From Acidobacteriota bacterium (GTDB taxonomy: Bacteria; Acidobacteriota; Terriglobia; UBA7540), in the NCBI GenBank assembly GCA_021784615.1, contig JAJYHU010000157.1, forward strand, positions 1 to 6,282: DNA of 6,282 bases, written 5' to 3'. A program made the translations under genes and the position numbers. Under the pieces are notes generated by a model that made no database searches, was not told the DNA's origin, and saw only the letters and a program-made list of their open reading frames with translations. The first letter of the stretch is position 1. Every line of letters starts with the position of its first letter. This document shows, one piece after another, positions 1-5,895 of the stretch.

Positions 1-39
1 GCGTCCTGCGGACTCCGTTTTGGGCTTCCAGGTGACCAT
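1..39 (-). CDS. N-terminus of an unidentified protein (partial, cut by window edge)
   Basis: Thirteen codons run from an ATG at 39-37 to the left edge, reading MVTWKPKTESAGR. An AGGAGG Shine-Dalgarno sequence lies at 55-50 on the minus strand, 10 nt before the ATG, which is slightly long but acceptable. The start lies about 85 nt downstream of the stop codon of the GcvH-like gene on the same strand, so it could be the next gene of that unit. Thirteen residues are too few to name a family. The basic, hydrophilic start shows no signal peptide so far. The main support is the strong ribosome binding site. Confidence 0.42.
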   Translation of the reverse strand, partial: MVTWKPKTESAGR

Positions 40-49
40 GTCCTGACAC

Positions 50-55
50 CCTCCT
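50..55 (-). promoter_or_regulatory. Shine-Dalgarno sequence AGGAGG for the left-edge gene
   Basis: The minus strand reads AGGAGG here, followed by 10 nt and then an ATG. It decides the start of the truncated gene at the left edge. A GTG directly abuts the motif but has no spacer, so the ATG at 39 is preferred. Confidence 0.45.
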
Positions 56-124
56 GGCATCAAGGTTTGTTGGTCCGATGAAAAGTGCATCAGTCTTTGT
101 ATAGAGTGCAACGCGGGATGGACA

Positions 125-798
125 TTAGGTGAGGAAAAACTCAGCGGCTAGCTCCTTCCAGTCCTGGCTGGAGAGATGTTCCGTTAAGGTCTCAATCGCC
201 AAGCCGCCGTCCTGCGCCATGGCCCCGGAGGTCACCAGCATGCGCGCCCGCAAACGAGCGGCAGGTTCTTCCATCCATCGGTGGGCGAAGGCGCCACTCA
301 GCAAATTGCGAAAGTTGGTTTTGGCATCAGGTGCCTGAACGGTCACCCCAGCCAGCCTTCGCCGTAAGGATCGCACCCCAGCAACTCAGGGTCCCTCAGG
401 ACGGCTTCATTAATGTTCCACACTTCGCCTTCAATGGGCGAGACCAGTTCGACTTTTGTTCCGTCCCTGATAATCGTTACGAACTTCTGACCTTGGCGGA
501 CCCACTGTCCTCGCTTCGGCATCAGAACCTCGCTCATTTTGCCGATTAGCCGCGCACCGAAATCGTCCAGGCCCACACGCACAAAATTGGGGCTTTCTCC
601 GAGCGCCCAAGTGTGGCCAGGGTGGTAGCGAAGATTGTTTCGAACCTCGAATCCCCCAACCACTACCGGCTGTAGCCTGAGTATAGAAGCGGTCTTTGCC
701 TCAACGGCCTCCGCTCGCTGGACTGCCGGTTGCTTGCTCCGCAGGTAATCAATCAGCAAGAAGACCGCGAATGTTGCTAAAACCAGTATGGCTGTCAT
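125..798 (-). pseudogene. Membrane-anchored GcvH-like (biotinyl/lipoyl-domain) protein, frameshifted
   Basis: Two minus-strand reading frames together make one protein of about 224 residues resembling glycine cleavage H protein. Frame one starts at ATG 798, chosen over an in-frame codon at 837 because AAAGGAG sits about 7 nt upstream. It has a hydrophobic anchor (residues 3-19), a linker, then the H-like fold: YHPGHTW at 58-64, VRVGLDDF at 73-80, SPIEGEV at 120-126 and DPYGEGWL at 143-150. It then stops at 345-343. The homology resumes at once in another frame (VTVQAPDAKTNFRNLL onward) and ends at TAA 127-125. One missing G in the GGGG run at 346-349 explains the break. No Lys lies at the usual lipoyl spacing; the nearest is K115, six residues before Pro121 instead of eight. 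The hydrophobic start suggests a membrane-tethered role outside normal glycine cleavage. The frameshift may be a sequencing error. Confidence 0.8.
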
Positions 799-900
799 CG
801 AAGATCTCCTTTCCGGTCTCCTCCGGTTCTTCCGCAATTTAGAGGAGCAATGCGCATGCCATCTTGTGCAAAGCCCCAGCCTTCTGAAAGCAATCCGGCT

Positions 901-929
901 ATGTCATTGAAATAGCGGCATTAAGTCAA
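901..929 (-). promoter_or_regulatory. Possible sigma70-type promoter of the GcvH-like gene
   Basis: On the minus strand TTGACT (929-924) is followed after exactly 17 nt by TGACAT (906-901). The -35 matches 5 of 6 consensus bases and the -10 only 3 of 6. It would leave a leader of roughly 95 nt before the ATG at 798. The -10 is poor, so this is a guess based on spacing and the good -35. Confidence 0.22.
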
Positions 930-1025
930 AGGAGGAAGAGCAGTTGGCTGCAAAGCGTATTGCGTTTTTCATGGGTCGAGCGTTGAACAATACAACACCT
1001 GTCGACATGTGAGGCCAGATTTTCC

Positions 1026-1054
1026 AGGCCTAGGTTAATGAGAAAAAAGGCCTA
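1026..1054. repeat. Paired AGGCCTA heptamers, 22 bp apart
   Basis: AGGCCTA occurs at 1026-1032 and again at 1048-1054. The start-to-start distance of 22 bp is about two helical turns. AGGCCT is self-complementary, so the pair can also fold as a 6-bp stem around a 16-nt A-rich loop. A partial third copy, AGGCC, is at 1012-1016. It may be an operator-like site for the GcvH-like gene or chance; no regulator is recognised. Confidence 0.3.
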
Positions 1055-1152
1055 AGTAGAAGAGAGATGCGGCGATGAAAACCACATCACCACATGTTGC
1101 TGTTTTCAGCGGCTTTCAGGAGCCTAATCCTAAAGAAGGAATGATGCCGGTC

Positions 1153-1179
1153 AAAAATCTCCCCGGAAGCCACGCCGGG
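1153..1179 (-). terminator. Weak intrinsic terminator after the Ca2+-ATPase gene
   Basis: On the minus strand CCCGG (1179-1175) pairs with CCGGG (1166-1162) around an 8-nt loop. A TTTTT run follows at 1157-1153 after a four-nucleotide GAGA-like spacer. It starts 15 nt past the ATPase stop codon, the right place for a terminator. The stem is only five pairs and the U run is short and offset, so read-through is likely. Confidence 0.4.
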
Positions 1180-1193
1180 TTCATGATCACTGA

Positions 1194-3914
1194 TCATTCT
1201 CCGGCCTGTCGCCGCCGAAAGTACCATTTTTCGATTTCGACAGCCAGGAAGATGAGCGCGCTCACGCCCACCGTTAGACCAAAGTCCGCGGCCGACAATG
1301 CCGTGGTCCGGAAAACACTCTCAAGAAACGGGACGTACACCAGAGCAAGTTGAAGAATAACAGTAAGCGATACGGCCCCCAGCAAAGCTCTGTTTGAAAG
1401 CAGACCCATTTGAAACAACGATTGGCGTTCTGAGCGGATCGCCAGAACATTCGCCATCTGAGAAAGAGTCAGAGTGGTAAACGCCATCGTTTGCCAATTC
1501 GGGTTGCCCGCCCGCCAGTAGCCGTAGCCAACGCCCAGCGAAAGCAGTCCCATCAGGAGTCCCACCCAAATAATGTGGCGGCCCATGCCTCGTGCGAAAA
1601 GGCTCTCCCGCGGAGCGCGCGGCGGGCGGCGCATCGTGTCGGATTCGGCCGGTTCCACGCCCAGAGCCAAGGCGGGAAGGCCGTCCGTCACCAGGTTCAT
1701 CCACAAGATTTGCAGCGGCAGCAAGGGCAGCGGCATTCCGAAGAGCGGGGCCGCGAGCATCAGCCATATCTCTCCCGAATTGGTTGCCAGCATATACTTG
1801 ACGAATTTCCGCATGTTGTCATAGATCACCCTGCCTTCTTCAACGGCAGCAACGATGCTGGCGAAGTTGTCGTCCAGCAGAACCATGTCCGCGGATTCTT
1901 TGGCAACGTCGGTTCCGGTGACGCCCATCGCGACGCCGATATCCGCCTTCTTCAGCGCGGGCGCGTCATTCACTCCATCGCCGGTCATCGCCACAACCTG
2001 CCCCCGCCGGTGAAGTCCTTCAATAATTCTGAGCTTGTGTTCCGGAGAAACTCGCGCGTAGATCGAAACCGTCTCGGTCGCAAGTTCCAGCTCATCATTT
2101 GAAAGGCCGGTGAGCTGCTGCCCCGTCAAGGCTGAATCGTCGCCTATGATTCCAACTTGGCACGCAATGGACCGCGCCGTCAAAGGGTGGTCGCCGGTAA
2201 TCATCACCGGACGAATTCCTGCAGCTTTGCAGGTGGCTACGGCCGATGCCGCCTCGGGCCGCGCGGGATCGATCATTCCGATTATTCCGACAAACGTCAG
2301 GTCCCGCTCCAGGGTTTCGTCCCTATCTTCAGGCGGAAGCGACTCGATAAGTCGAAACGCCACGCCCAGCAATCGCATCCCGTCGGCTGCAAGTTTGTCC
2401 TGCGCAACGGAGATTCGATCACGCCACGCCTGATCCAAAGTCTCGCTGCTGCTCTGAACCCAAACGGACCTCGATAAGTCGAGCAGTCCGTCGACAGATC
2501 CCTTTGTGATAACGAGATAGTCTGAAGGAGTTCCTTCGCATGCAACTTTGATTCCCGTGGGGAGCAAGTTGTGATCGGAAGGGATGTGGTGCACCGTGGT
2601 CATCCGCTTGCGTTCGGACGTAAAGGGAACTTCGGCCACGCGGGGTAACAGCCGCTCCAAGTCAGGCTTCGACAGCCCCGACTCCGCCGCGGCCACCACC
2701 AGCGCAACCTCCGTGGGATCGCCTAGCGGCATGGAGGAGTCCGCTTCGCCGGCGGCCCGGTGAACCACGGCGTCGTTACACAGCGTCCCACCCGCCAGCA
2801 TAAGTTGGAATCCGGACTGTTCAGCTTCAGGAAGTTCGTCGATCCCGAATGCTCCGTCCGAGAGTTTCACCTCGCAGTCGGGAAGCTGGAGAATTGTGAC
2901 CGTCATGCGGTTCTCGGTCAGCGTTCCCGTTTTGTCGGAACAGATCACCGTGACGGAACCCAGGGTTTCAACGGCCGACAATTTGCGAATCAAGACCCGC
3001 CGCCGGAGCATCCGCTGCGCTCCAAGCGTCAGAGCGATTGTCATGACGGCCGGCAACCCTTCCGGAACTGCGGCAACAGCAAGGCTGACGGCGGTCAGGA
3101 ACAGGATCTTCAGGTCCACTCCCCGAAGCCACCCCAGAAAGAAAATCAGCGCCACAATCGCCACGGCCGCGGCCGCCAGCACCTTTCCAAGCTGCCCAAG
3201 ACGCTGTTGCAGCGGCGTCGGCTCCCGCCTGATCTGCTGAAGCATTCCGGCAATATGCCCGAGTTCAGTGCGCATCCCCGTCTCGGTCACCACGGCCTCG
3301 CCGCGCCCCGAGGCAATGAAGGTCCCCATATAGGCCATGTTGCGCCGGTCGCCGAGCGGAACATCCGCAAGCTCAAGCGCACGGCTGATTTTCCTTACCG
3401 GCTGCGACTCGCCGGTCAGGGCGGCCTCCTGTGTTTGGAGATCCGCGCTTTCAATCACGCGGCAATCGGCGGGAACAAGGTTTCCGGATTCAAGAAGAAG
3501 AATGTCGCCGGGGACCAATTTGAGCGCGGAGGATTCGCGCACTTCCCCGCCCCTCCGAACTCTCACGGAAGGAACCGTCATCTTCTTTAGAGCGGCCATC
3601 GCCTTCTCCGCCCGGTACTCCTGGCTGAAACCCAAGATCGCATTCAAAATCACGATGGCTGCGATAGCGATGGCATCGTTGTAATCGCCAAGCAAGGCGG
3701 AAATCACCGCGGCGACGATCAGGATGACGACCATCAGTTCCGTCATCTGGTCCAACAATATCCGCCAGGGGCTTTTGGTTCCGCTTCCGGTGAGTTCGTT
3801 GCGGCCGCAGGCCGCAAGGCGGCGAGTAGCCTCAGCCTCACTCAGTCCGGCGGCTCGGTCAGTCCCAAGTTTCTCCGCCGCCGCCGACGCATCGATTTGG
3901 TGCCAATAAGTCAT
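1194..3914 (-). CDS. P2-type (SERCA/PacL-like) Ca2+-transporting P-type ATPase
   Basis: This ATP-driven membrane pump very probably exports Ca2+ from the cytoplasm. The protein has 906 residues, a normal length for PacL/SERCA types. Motifs in order are TGES (167-170, actuator), PEGLP in M4 (284-288), the phosphorylated Asp in DKTGTLT (327-333), the nucleotide-site KGS (471-473), TGDH (573-576) and TGDGVNDAP (644-652). Ten membrane segments can be placed: M1-M2 near 60-99, M3-M4 near 245-297, and M5-M10 from 707 to 899. Calcium ligands match SERCA at Glu285, Asn712, Glu715, Asn740, Thr743 and Asp744. The SERCA Glu908 position is Gln819, as in plasma-membrane pumps. ATG 3914 is preferred because MTYWHQID begins the usual N-terminus; an in-frame TTG at 3947 would add 11 residues. 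Neither start has a clear Shine-Dalgarno sequence. It appears monocistronic. MgtA and Na+/K+ types are disfavoured by NLVTDGLPA in M6. Confidence 0.95.
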   Translation of the reverse strand: MTYWHQIDASAAAEKLGTDRAAGLSEAEATRRLAACGRNELTGSGTKSPWRILLDQMTELMVVILIVAAVISALLGDYNDAIAIAAIVILNAILGFSQEYRAEKAMAALKKMTVPSVRVRRGGEVRESSALKLVPGDILLLESGNLVPADCRVIESADLQTQEAALTGESQPVRKISRALELADVPLGDRRNMAYMGTFIASGRGEAVVTETGMRTELGHIAGMLQQIRREPTPLQQRLGQLGKVLAAAAVAIVALIFFLGWLRGVDLKILFLTAVSLAVAAVPEGLPAVMTIALTLGAQRMLRRRVLIRKLSAVETLGSVTVICSDKTGTLTENRMTVTILQLPDCEVKLSDGAFGIDELPEAEQSGFQLMLAGGTLCNDAVVHRAAGEADSSMPLGDPTEVALVVAAAESGLSKPDLERLLPRVAEVPFTSERKRMTTVHHIPSDHNLLPTGIKVACEGTPSDYLVITKGSVDGLLDLSRSVWVQSSSETLDQAWRDRISVAQDKLAADGMRLLGVAFRLIESLPPEDRDETLERDLTFVGIIGMIDPARPEAASAVATCKAAGIRPVMITGDHPLTARSIACQVGIIGDDSALTGQQLTGLSNDELELATETVSIYARVSPEHKLRIIEGLHRRGQVVAMTGDGVNDAPALKKADIGVAMGVTGTDVAKESADMVLLDDNFASIVAAVEEGRVIYDNMRKFVKYMLATNSGEIWLMLAAPLFGMPLPLLPLQILWMNLVTDGLPALALGVEPAESDTMRRPPRAPRESLFARGMGRHIIWVGLLMGLLSLGVGYGYWRAGNPNWQTMAFTTLTLSQMANVLAIRSERQSLFQMGLLSNRALLGAVSLTVILQLALVYVPFLESVFRTTALSAADFGLTVGVSALIFLAVEIEKWYFRRRQAGE

Positions 3915-3945
3915 GAGAATTGGATGACCGTGAAAGGCCTGCGCC

Positions 3946-3972
3946 AACCGAAGGCGGTTTTCTCAGGCCGCC
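3946..3972 (-). promoter_or_regulatory. Two overlapping hairpins in the ATPase leader
   Basis: In the minus-strand leader GGCGG (3972-3968) can pair with CCGCC (3957-3953) around a 10-nt loop. The next stretch holds a second stem, AACCG (3959-3955) with CGGTT (3950-3946) and a CCTT loop. The two stems share bases 3955-3957, so only one can form at a time. They lie about 30-60 nt before the ATPase ATG. No U run follows, so any effect would be on translation or RNA stability. Confidence 0.3.
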
Positions 3973-3983
3973 GCGTCCTGTAC

Positions 3984-4013
3984 AGTTTACGCCATGTTCC
4001 AGTTATCGGTCAG
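3984..4013 (-). promoter_or_regulatory. Possible promoter of the Ca2+-ATPase gene
   Basis: On the minus strand CTGACC (4013-4008) and TAAACT (3989-3984) are separated by 18 nt. Each box matches 4 of 6 sigma70 consensus bases. The predicted start near 3977 would give a leader of about 60 nt before ATG 3914. The match is modest. Confidence 0.25.
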
Positions 4014-4074
4014 CGGGAGGATAACAAACCAGGGCGCGTGGAAAGTCTGGCAACACTCGAAGCCCAGCCGCCCA

Positions 4075-4103
4075 TTGCTGAGAAAAACAGTTAGCGCTAT
4101 GCT
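4075..4103 (+). promoter_or_regulatory. Possible promoter of the TPM-NTase-LemA unit
   Basis: TTGCTG (4075-4080) and TATGCT (4098-4103) are separated by exactly 17 nt, matching 3 and 4 of 6 consensus bases. Transcription would begin near 4110, leaving a leader of about 125 nt before the chosen ATG. CATAAT at 4122-4127 is an alternative -10. Both are weak. Confidence 0.25.
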
Positions 4104-4235
4104 ACGGGCTGTCCGCTGGGTCATAATGGAACTTCCATCGCCGGCGCGCGGCAGAGTCACTTGGGAGACAGGACGGAGAAGCGGTTCGCGAGGAGCGCAT
4201 TGATTCCTTCAGGAAATTCACCAACGGACATGAGT

Positions 4236-5087
4236 ATGAAAATTCGCAGGTCGATGAGCTGGGGCAGCCGGCTGGCGGCGCTCGGCGCGCTTTGCCTGGC
4301 GATGCTGCTGGCAGCGGCGGCGTGCGCTCAGTCACCCAAGGATTTAGAGCCGCACGGGTACGTCAACGACTTTGCTGGAGTGATCAATCCCGAAACACAG
4401 CAGGAGTTGACCGCGCTCTGCGCGGAAGTGGACCAGAAGGCGCAGGCTCAAATTGCCGTCGTCACCGTCAAATCGCTTAACGGCGAGCCGATTGACGACT
4501 TTTCGATTGACCTGGCGACGCACTGGGGCATCGGCCCCAAGCAGAAGGACCGCGGCGTGATGATCCTGCTGGCGCCGAACGAACATCAGTATCGGTTTGA
4601 GGTTGGATACGGCCTTGAGCCGATTCTGCCGGACGGGCTGGTGGGCGATTTTGGCCGCCAAGCCAAGCCTCTGCTGCGCGCCGGAAATTACAGCCAGGCG
4701 TTGTTGCTGATGACCAGGCGCGTGGCGGCGGTGATTGCCAAAGACCGCGGCGTCGCTCTCAGTTCGCTCTCCGGGCAGCCGCCCAGCCCACCCGAGAACC
4801 AGGCAGAAGCGCCGCCGGGGTCCGGACCGAATTTCCTGCCCCTGCTGATGTTCCTGTTCATGCTGTTTTTCCCGTTTATCGGACTGCTGACGCGCCTGCT
4901 GGGCGTTCGCGGCCGTTCCGGGCGCGCGCACAGCGCGTGGTGGTGGGGCGGTCCGTGGCTTTTCGGCGGGATGGGCGGCGGCTGGGGCGGAGGCTCGTGG
5001 GGCGGCGGCGGATTTGGCGGAGGAGGAGGATTCGGCGGATTCGGCGGCGGGTCGTTTGGCGGCGGAGGAGCAAGCGGAGGCTGGTAG
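4236..5087 (+). CDS. TPM-domain (YgcG-like) exported protein with Gly/Trp-rich tail
   Basis: The 283-residue protein belongs to the TPM/YgcG family (Psb32, TLP18.3 relatives). Plant members have phosphatase activity; the bacterial role is not settled. A signal peptide covers residues 1-31 (MKIRR, a long Ala/Leu core), with a likely type I cleavage after ACA. Cys30 after AAA also loosely fits a lipobox. The TPM domain spans about 42-170, with YVNDFAGVI (42-50), DRGVMILLAP (105-114), EVGYGLE (122-128) and ILPDG (130-134). A Pro-rich linker, a membrane segment (200-223) and a Gly/Trp/Phe-rich tail ending ASGGW follow, typical of the family. The domain should lie outside the membrane. ATG 4236 is chosen because GGA (4226-4228) sits 7 nt upstream; ATG 4230, ATG 4254 and TTG 4161 are alternatives. 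It begins a probable operon, 15 bp before the next gene. Confidence 0.87.
   Translation: MKIRRSMSWGSRLAALGALCLAMLLAAAACAQSPKDLEPHGYVNDFAGVINPETQQELTALCAEVDQKAQAQIAVVTVKSLNGEPIDDFSIDLATHWGIGPKQKDRGVMILLAPNEHQYRFEVGYGLEPILPDGLVGDFGRQAKPLLRAGNYSQALLLMTRRVAAVIAKDRGVALSSLSGQPPSPPENQAEAPPGSGPNFLPLLMFLFMLFFPFIGLLTRLLGVRGRSGRAHSAWWWGGPWLFGGMGGGWGGGSWGGGGFGGGGGFGGFGGGSFGGGGASGGW
4940..5084 (+). repeat. Low-complexity Gly-codon repeats coding for the TPM tail
   Basis: The 3' part of the TPM gene is a run of GGC/GGA codons broken by Trp, Phe and Ser codons, with repeated units such as TTCGGCGGA. It encodes the Gly-rich tail common to YgcG-type proteins. Such tracts slip easily and can vary in length between strains. 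The complementary strand shows a Pro-rich artefactual reading frame. Confidence 0.7.
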
Positions 5088-5102
5088 GCCGGAGCGGAGA
5101 TT

Positions 5103-5816
5103 ATGGAAAAATTATTGGCGGAGTTCAAAGAGAAGTTGCAGACGGCAGCGGGCGCGAACCTGAAGGCCGTCGTGCTTTTTGGTTCGGCGGCGCGCGGAGA
5201 ATATCACGAGCGGCACTCGGATTTGAATGTGCTCTTGCTGCTGGAGCGGGCCCAGGCCCAGGATATTGAGGCGCTCCATCCGGCGGCGGCGTGGTGGGAG
5301 CGCAAGAAGCTTCCTGCGCCGCAGGTCTTCACCCTCGGGGAATTGCGCGCTTCAGCGGATATTTTTGCCATCGAGCTGCTCGATATGAAGGCGCATCACC
5401 GGATGATTTATGGCGAGGACTTCTTCCAAGAGCTGACCGTGCCGCTCGACCTGCACCGGCTGCAAGTGGAGCGCGAGCTGCGGACCAACTGGGTGAAACT
5501 GCGGCAAGCCATTCTGCTGGCGCCGCCCAAAGACCGCGTGCTCATCGCCCTGATGGATGCTTCCGTCTCCACGTTCGTGACGCTTTTCCGGCACGCGCTC
5601 GTTGCGCTCGGCGAAGAGCCGCCGGCGGCAAGGCGCGAAATTGTGGGAGCTGTTGCGCGTCTGGCGGCGTGCAGCCCGGAAGCCTTTGAGACGATCCTGG
5701 ATGTGCGCGAAGCAAAACGCCCGGCCGGCGGAGTGAAAGCTCGGGAAACTTTGCGCGGATATTTGGACCTGGTCGAGCGGGTGACGGATGAAGTGGACCG
5801 CCGGCTGGCGGCATGA
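5103..5816 (+). CDS. Nucleotidyltransferase-fold (pol beta superfamily) protein with degenerate active site
   Basis: This 237-residue protein has an N-terminal nucleotidyltransferase signature at 23-46: hydrophobic strand, FGSAARGE (26-33), then HSDLNVLLLL (38-47). In active MNT-type enzymes the signature is GSx10DxD, where both Asp residues bind metal. Here it is GSx11DxN, with Asp40 kept and the second Asp replaced by Asn42. A later carboxylate region, FAIELLDMKAHH (88-99), is in the area where a third acidic ligand would fall. Residues 120-237 look helical and lack the R-x4-H HEPN RNase motif. No signal peptide is seen, so it is cytoplasmic. GGAG at 5091-5094 lies 8 nt before the ATG. It sits 15 bp after the TPM gene and 79 bp before LemA, implying co-transcription. 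Substrate unknown; it may bind nucleotide without catalysis. Confidence 0.8.
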   Translation: MEKLLAEFKEKLQTAAGANLKAVVLFGSAARGEYHERHSDLNVLLLLERAQAQDIEALHPAAAWWERKKLPAPQVFTLGELRASADIFAIELLDMKAHHRMIYGEDFFQELTVPLDLHRLQVERELRTNWVKLRQAILLAPPKDRVLIALMDASVSTFVTLFRHALVALGEEPPAARREIVGAVARLAACSPEAFETILDVREAKRPAGGVKARETLRGYLDLVERVTDEVDRRLAA

Positions 5817-5881
5817 CGCGCGCGCTTTTTCTGCAGCCTCTTACTAATCGGGCCTGGTCGAGCGGAAACTACCATTGCATT

Positions 5882-5888
5882 GGGGAGG
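5882..5888 (+). promoter_or_regulatory. Shine-Dalgarno sequence of the LemA gene
   Basis: GGGGAGG lies 7 nt before ATG 5896 and is the strongest ribosome binding site on the plus strand of this window. It fixes the LemA start and suggests LemA is translated more strongly than the two genes before it. Confidence 0.6.
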
Positions 5889-5895
5889 AATAAAG

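Larger units (their letters stand above)
799..1193. other. Gene-free gap of about 395 bp between the ATPase and GcvH-like genes
   Basis: No convincing gene lies here on either strand. The gap holds a weak terminator for the ATPase (1153-1179), a possible promoter for the GcvH-like gene (901-929), and the palindromic heptamer AGGCCTA repeated at 1026-1032 and 1048-1054 with a related AGGCC at 1012-1016. A TGATCA-c-TGATCA pair overlaps the ATPase stop. A 22-codon plus-strand reading frame (944-1012) has a good Shine-Dalgarno sequence but is not convincing. The stretch is visibly more AT-rich than the flanking genes, as expected for a regulatory spacer. Confidence 0.6.
3915..4235. other. Divergent intergenic region between the ATPase and the TPM gene
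   Basis: About 320 bp separate the outward-facing starts. It should hold promoters for both directions; weak candidates are at 3984-4013 (minus) and 4075-4103 (plus). A CATAAT hexamer at 4122-4127 is another possible plus-strand -10, without a matching -35. Short open frames on both strands show no family resemblance or good ribosome binding site, so no gene is called. Confidence 0.5.

Noticed and set aside
341..352. Programmed -1 frameshifting in the GcvH-like gene
   Set aside because: No standard slippery heptamer is present and no downstream pseudoknot was recognised; a simple one-base loss in a G run explains the break.
1075..1353. Plus-strand open frame beginning in the 395-bp gap
   Set aside because: More than half is antisense to the ATPase C-terminus; no good Shine-Dalgarno sequence and no recognisable motif.
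1491..2102. Plus-strand open frame of 203 codons opposite the ATPase
   Set aside because: Fully antisense to the P-domain and M5-M7 of the ATPase, with no ribosome binding site or recognisable domain.
2760..3590. Long plus-strand open frame of 276 codons opposite the ATPase
   Set aside because: It lies wholly antisense to conserved ATPase domains, shows no family resemblance, and its composition (many His, Arg, Gln) is typical of a complement-strand shadow.
3994..4203. Plus-strand frame of 69 codons in the divergent region
   Set aside because: No ribosome binding site, low-complexity basic sequence, and it overlaps the likely promoters of the TPM unit.
4688..5128. Pro-rich minus-strand open frame
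   Set aside because: It is the complement of the Gly-codon repeats of the TPM tail; the Pro runs are an artefact of GGC/GGA codons.
5798..5830. CCGCC-GGCT-GGCGG hairpin and T5 run at the end of the nucleotidyltransferase gene
   Set aside because: The stem is inside the coding sequence and 14 nt separate it from the T run, too far for an intrinsic terminator; it also would cut the unit before LemA.
5408..5875. Minus-strand open frame of 155 codons opposite the nucleotidyltransferase
   Set aside because: Ser/Arg-rich shadow without family similarity; the plus strand holds a recognisable gene with good start and spacing.
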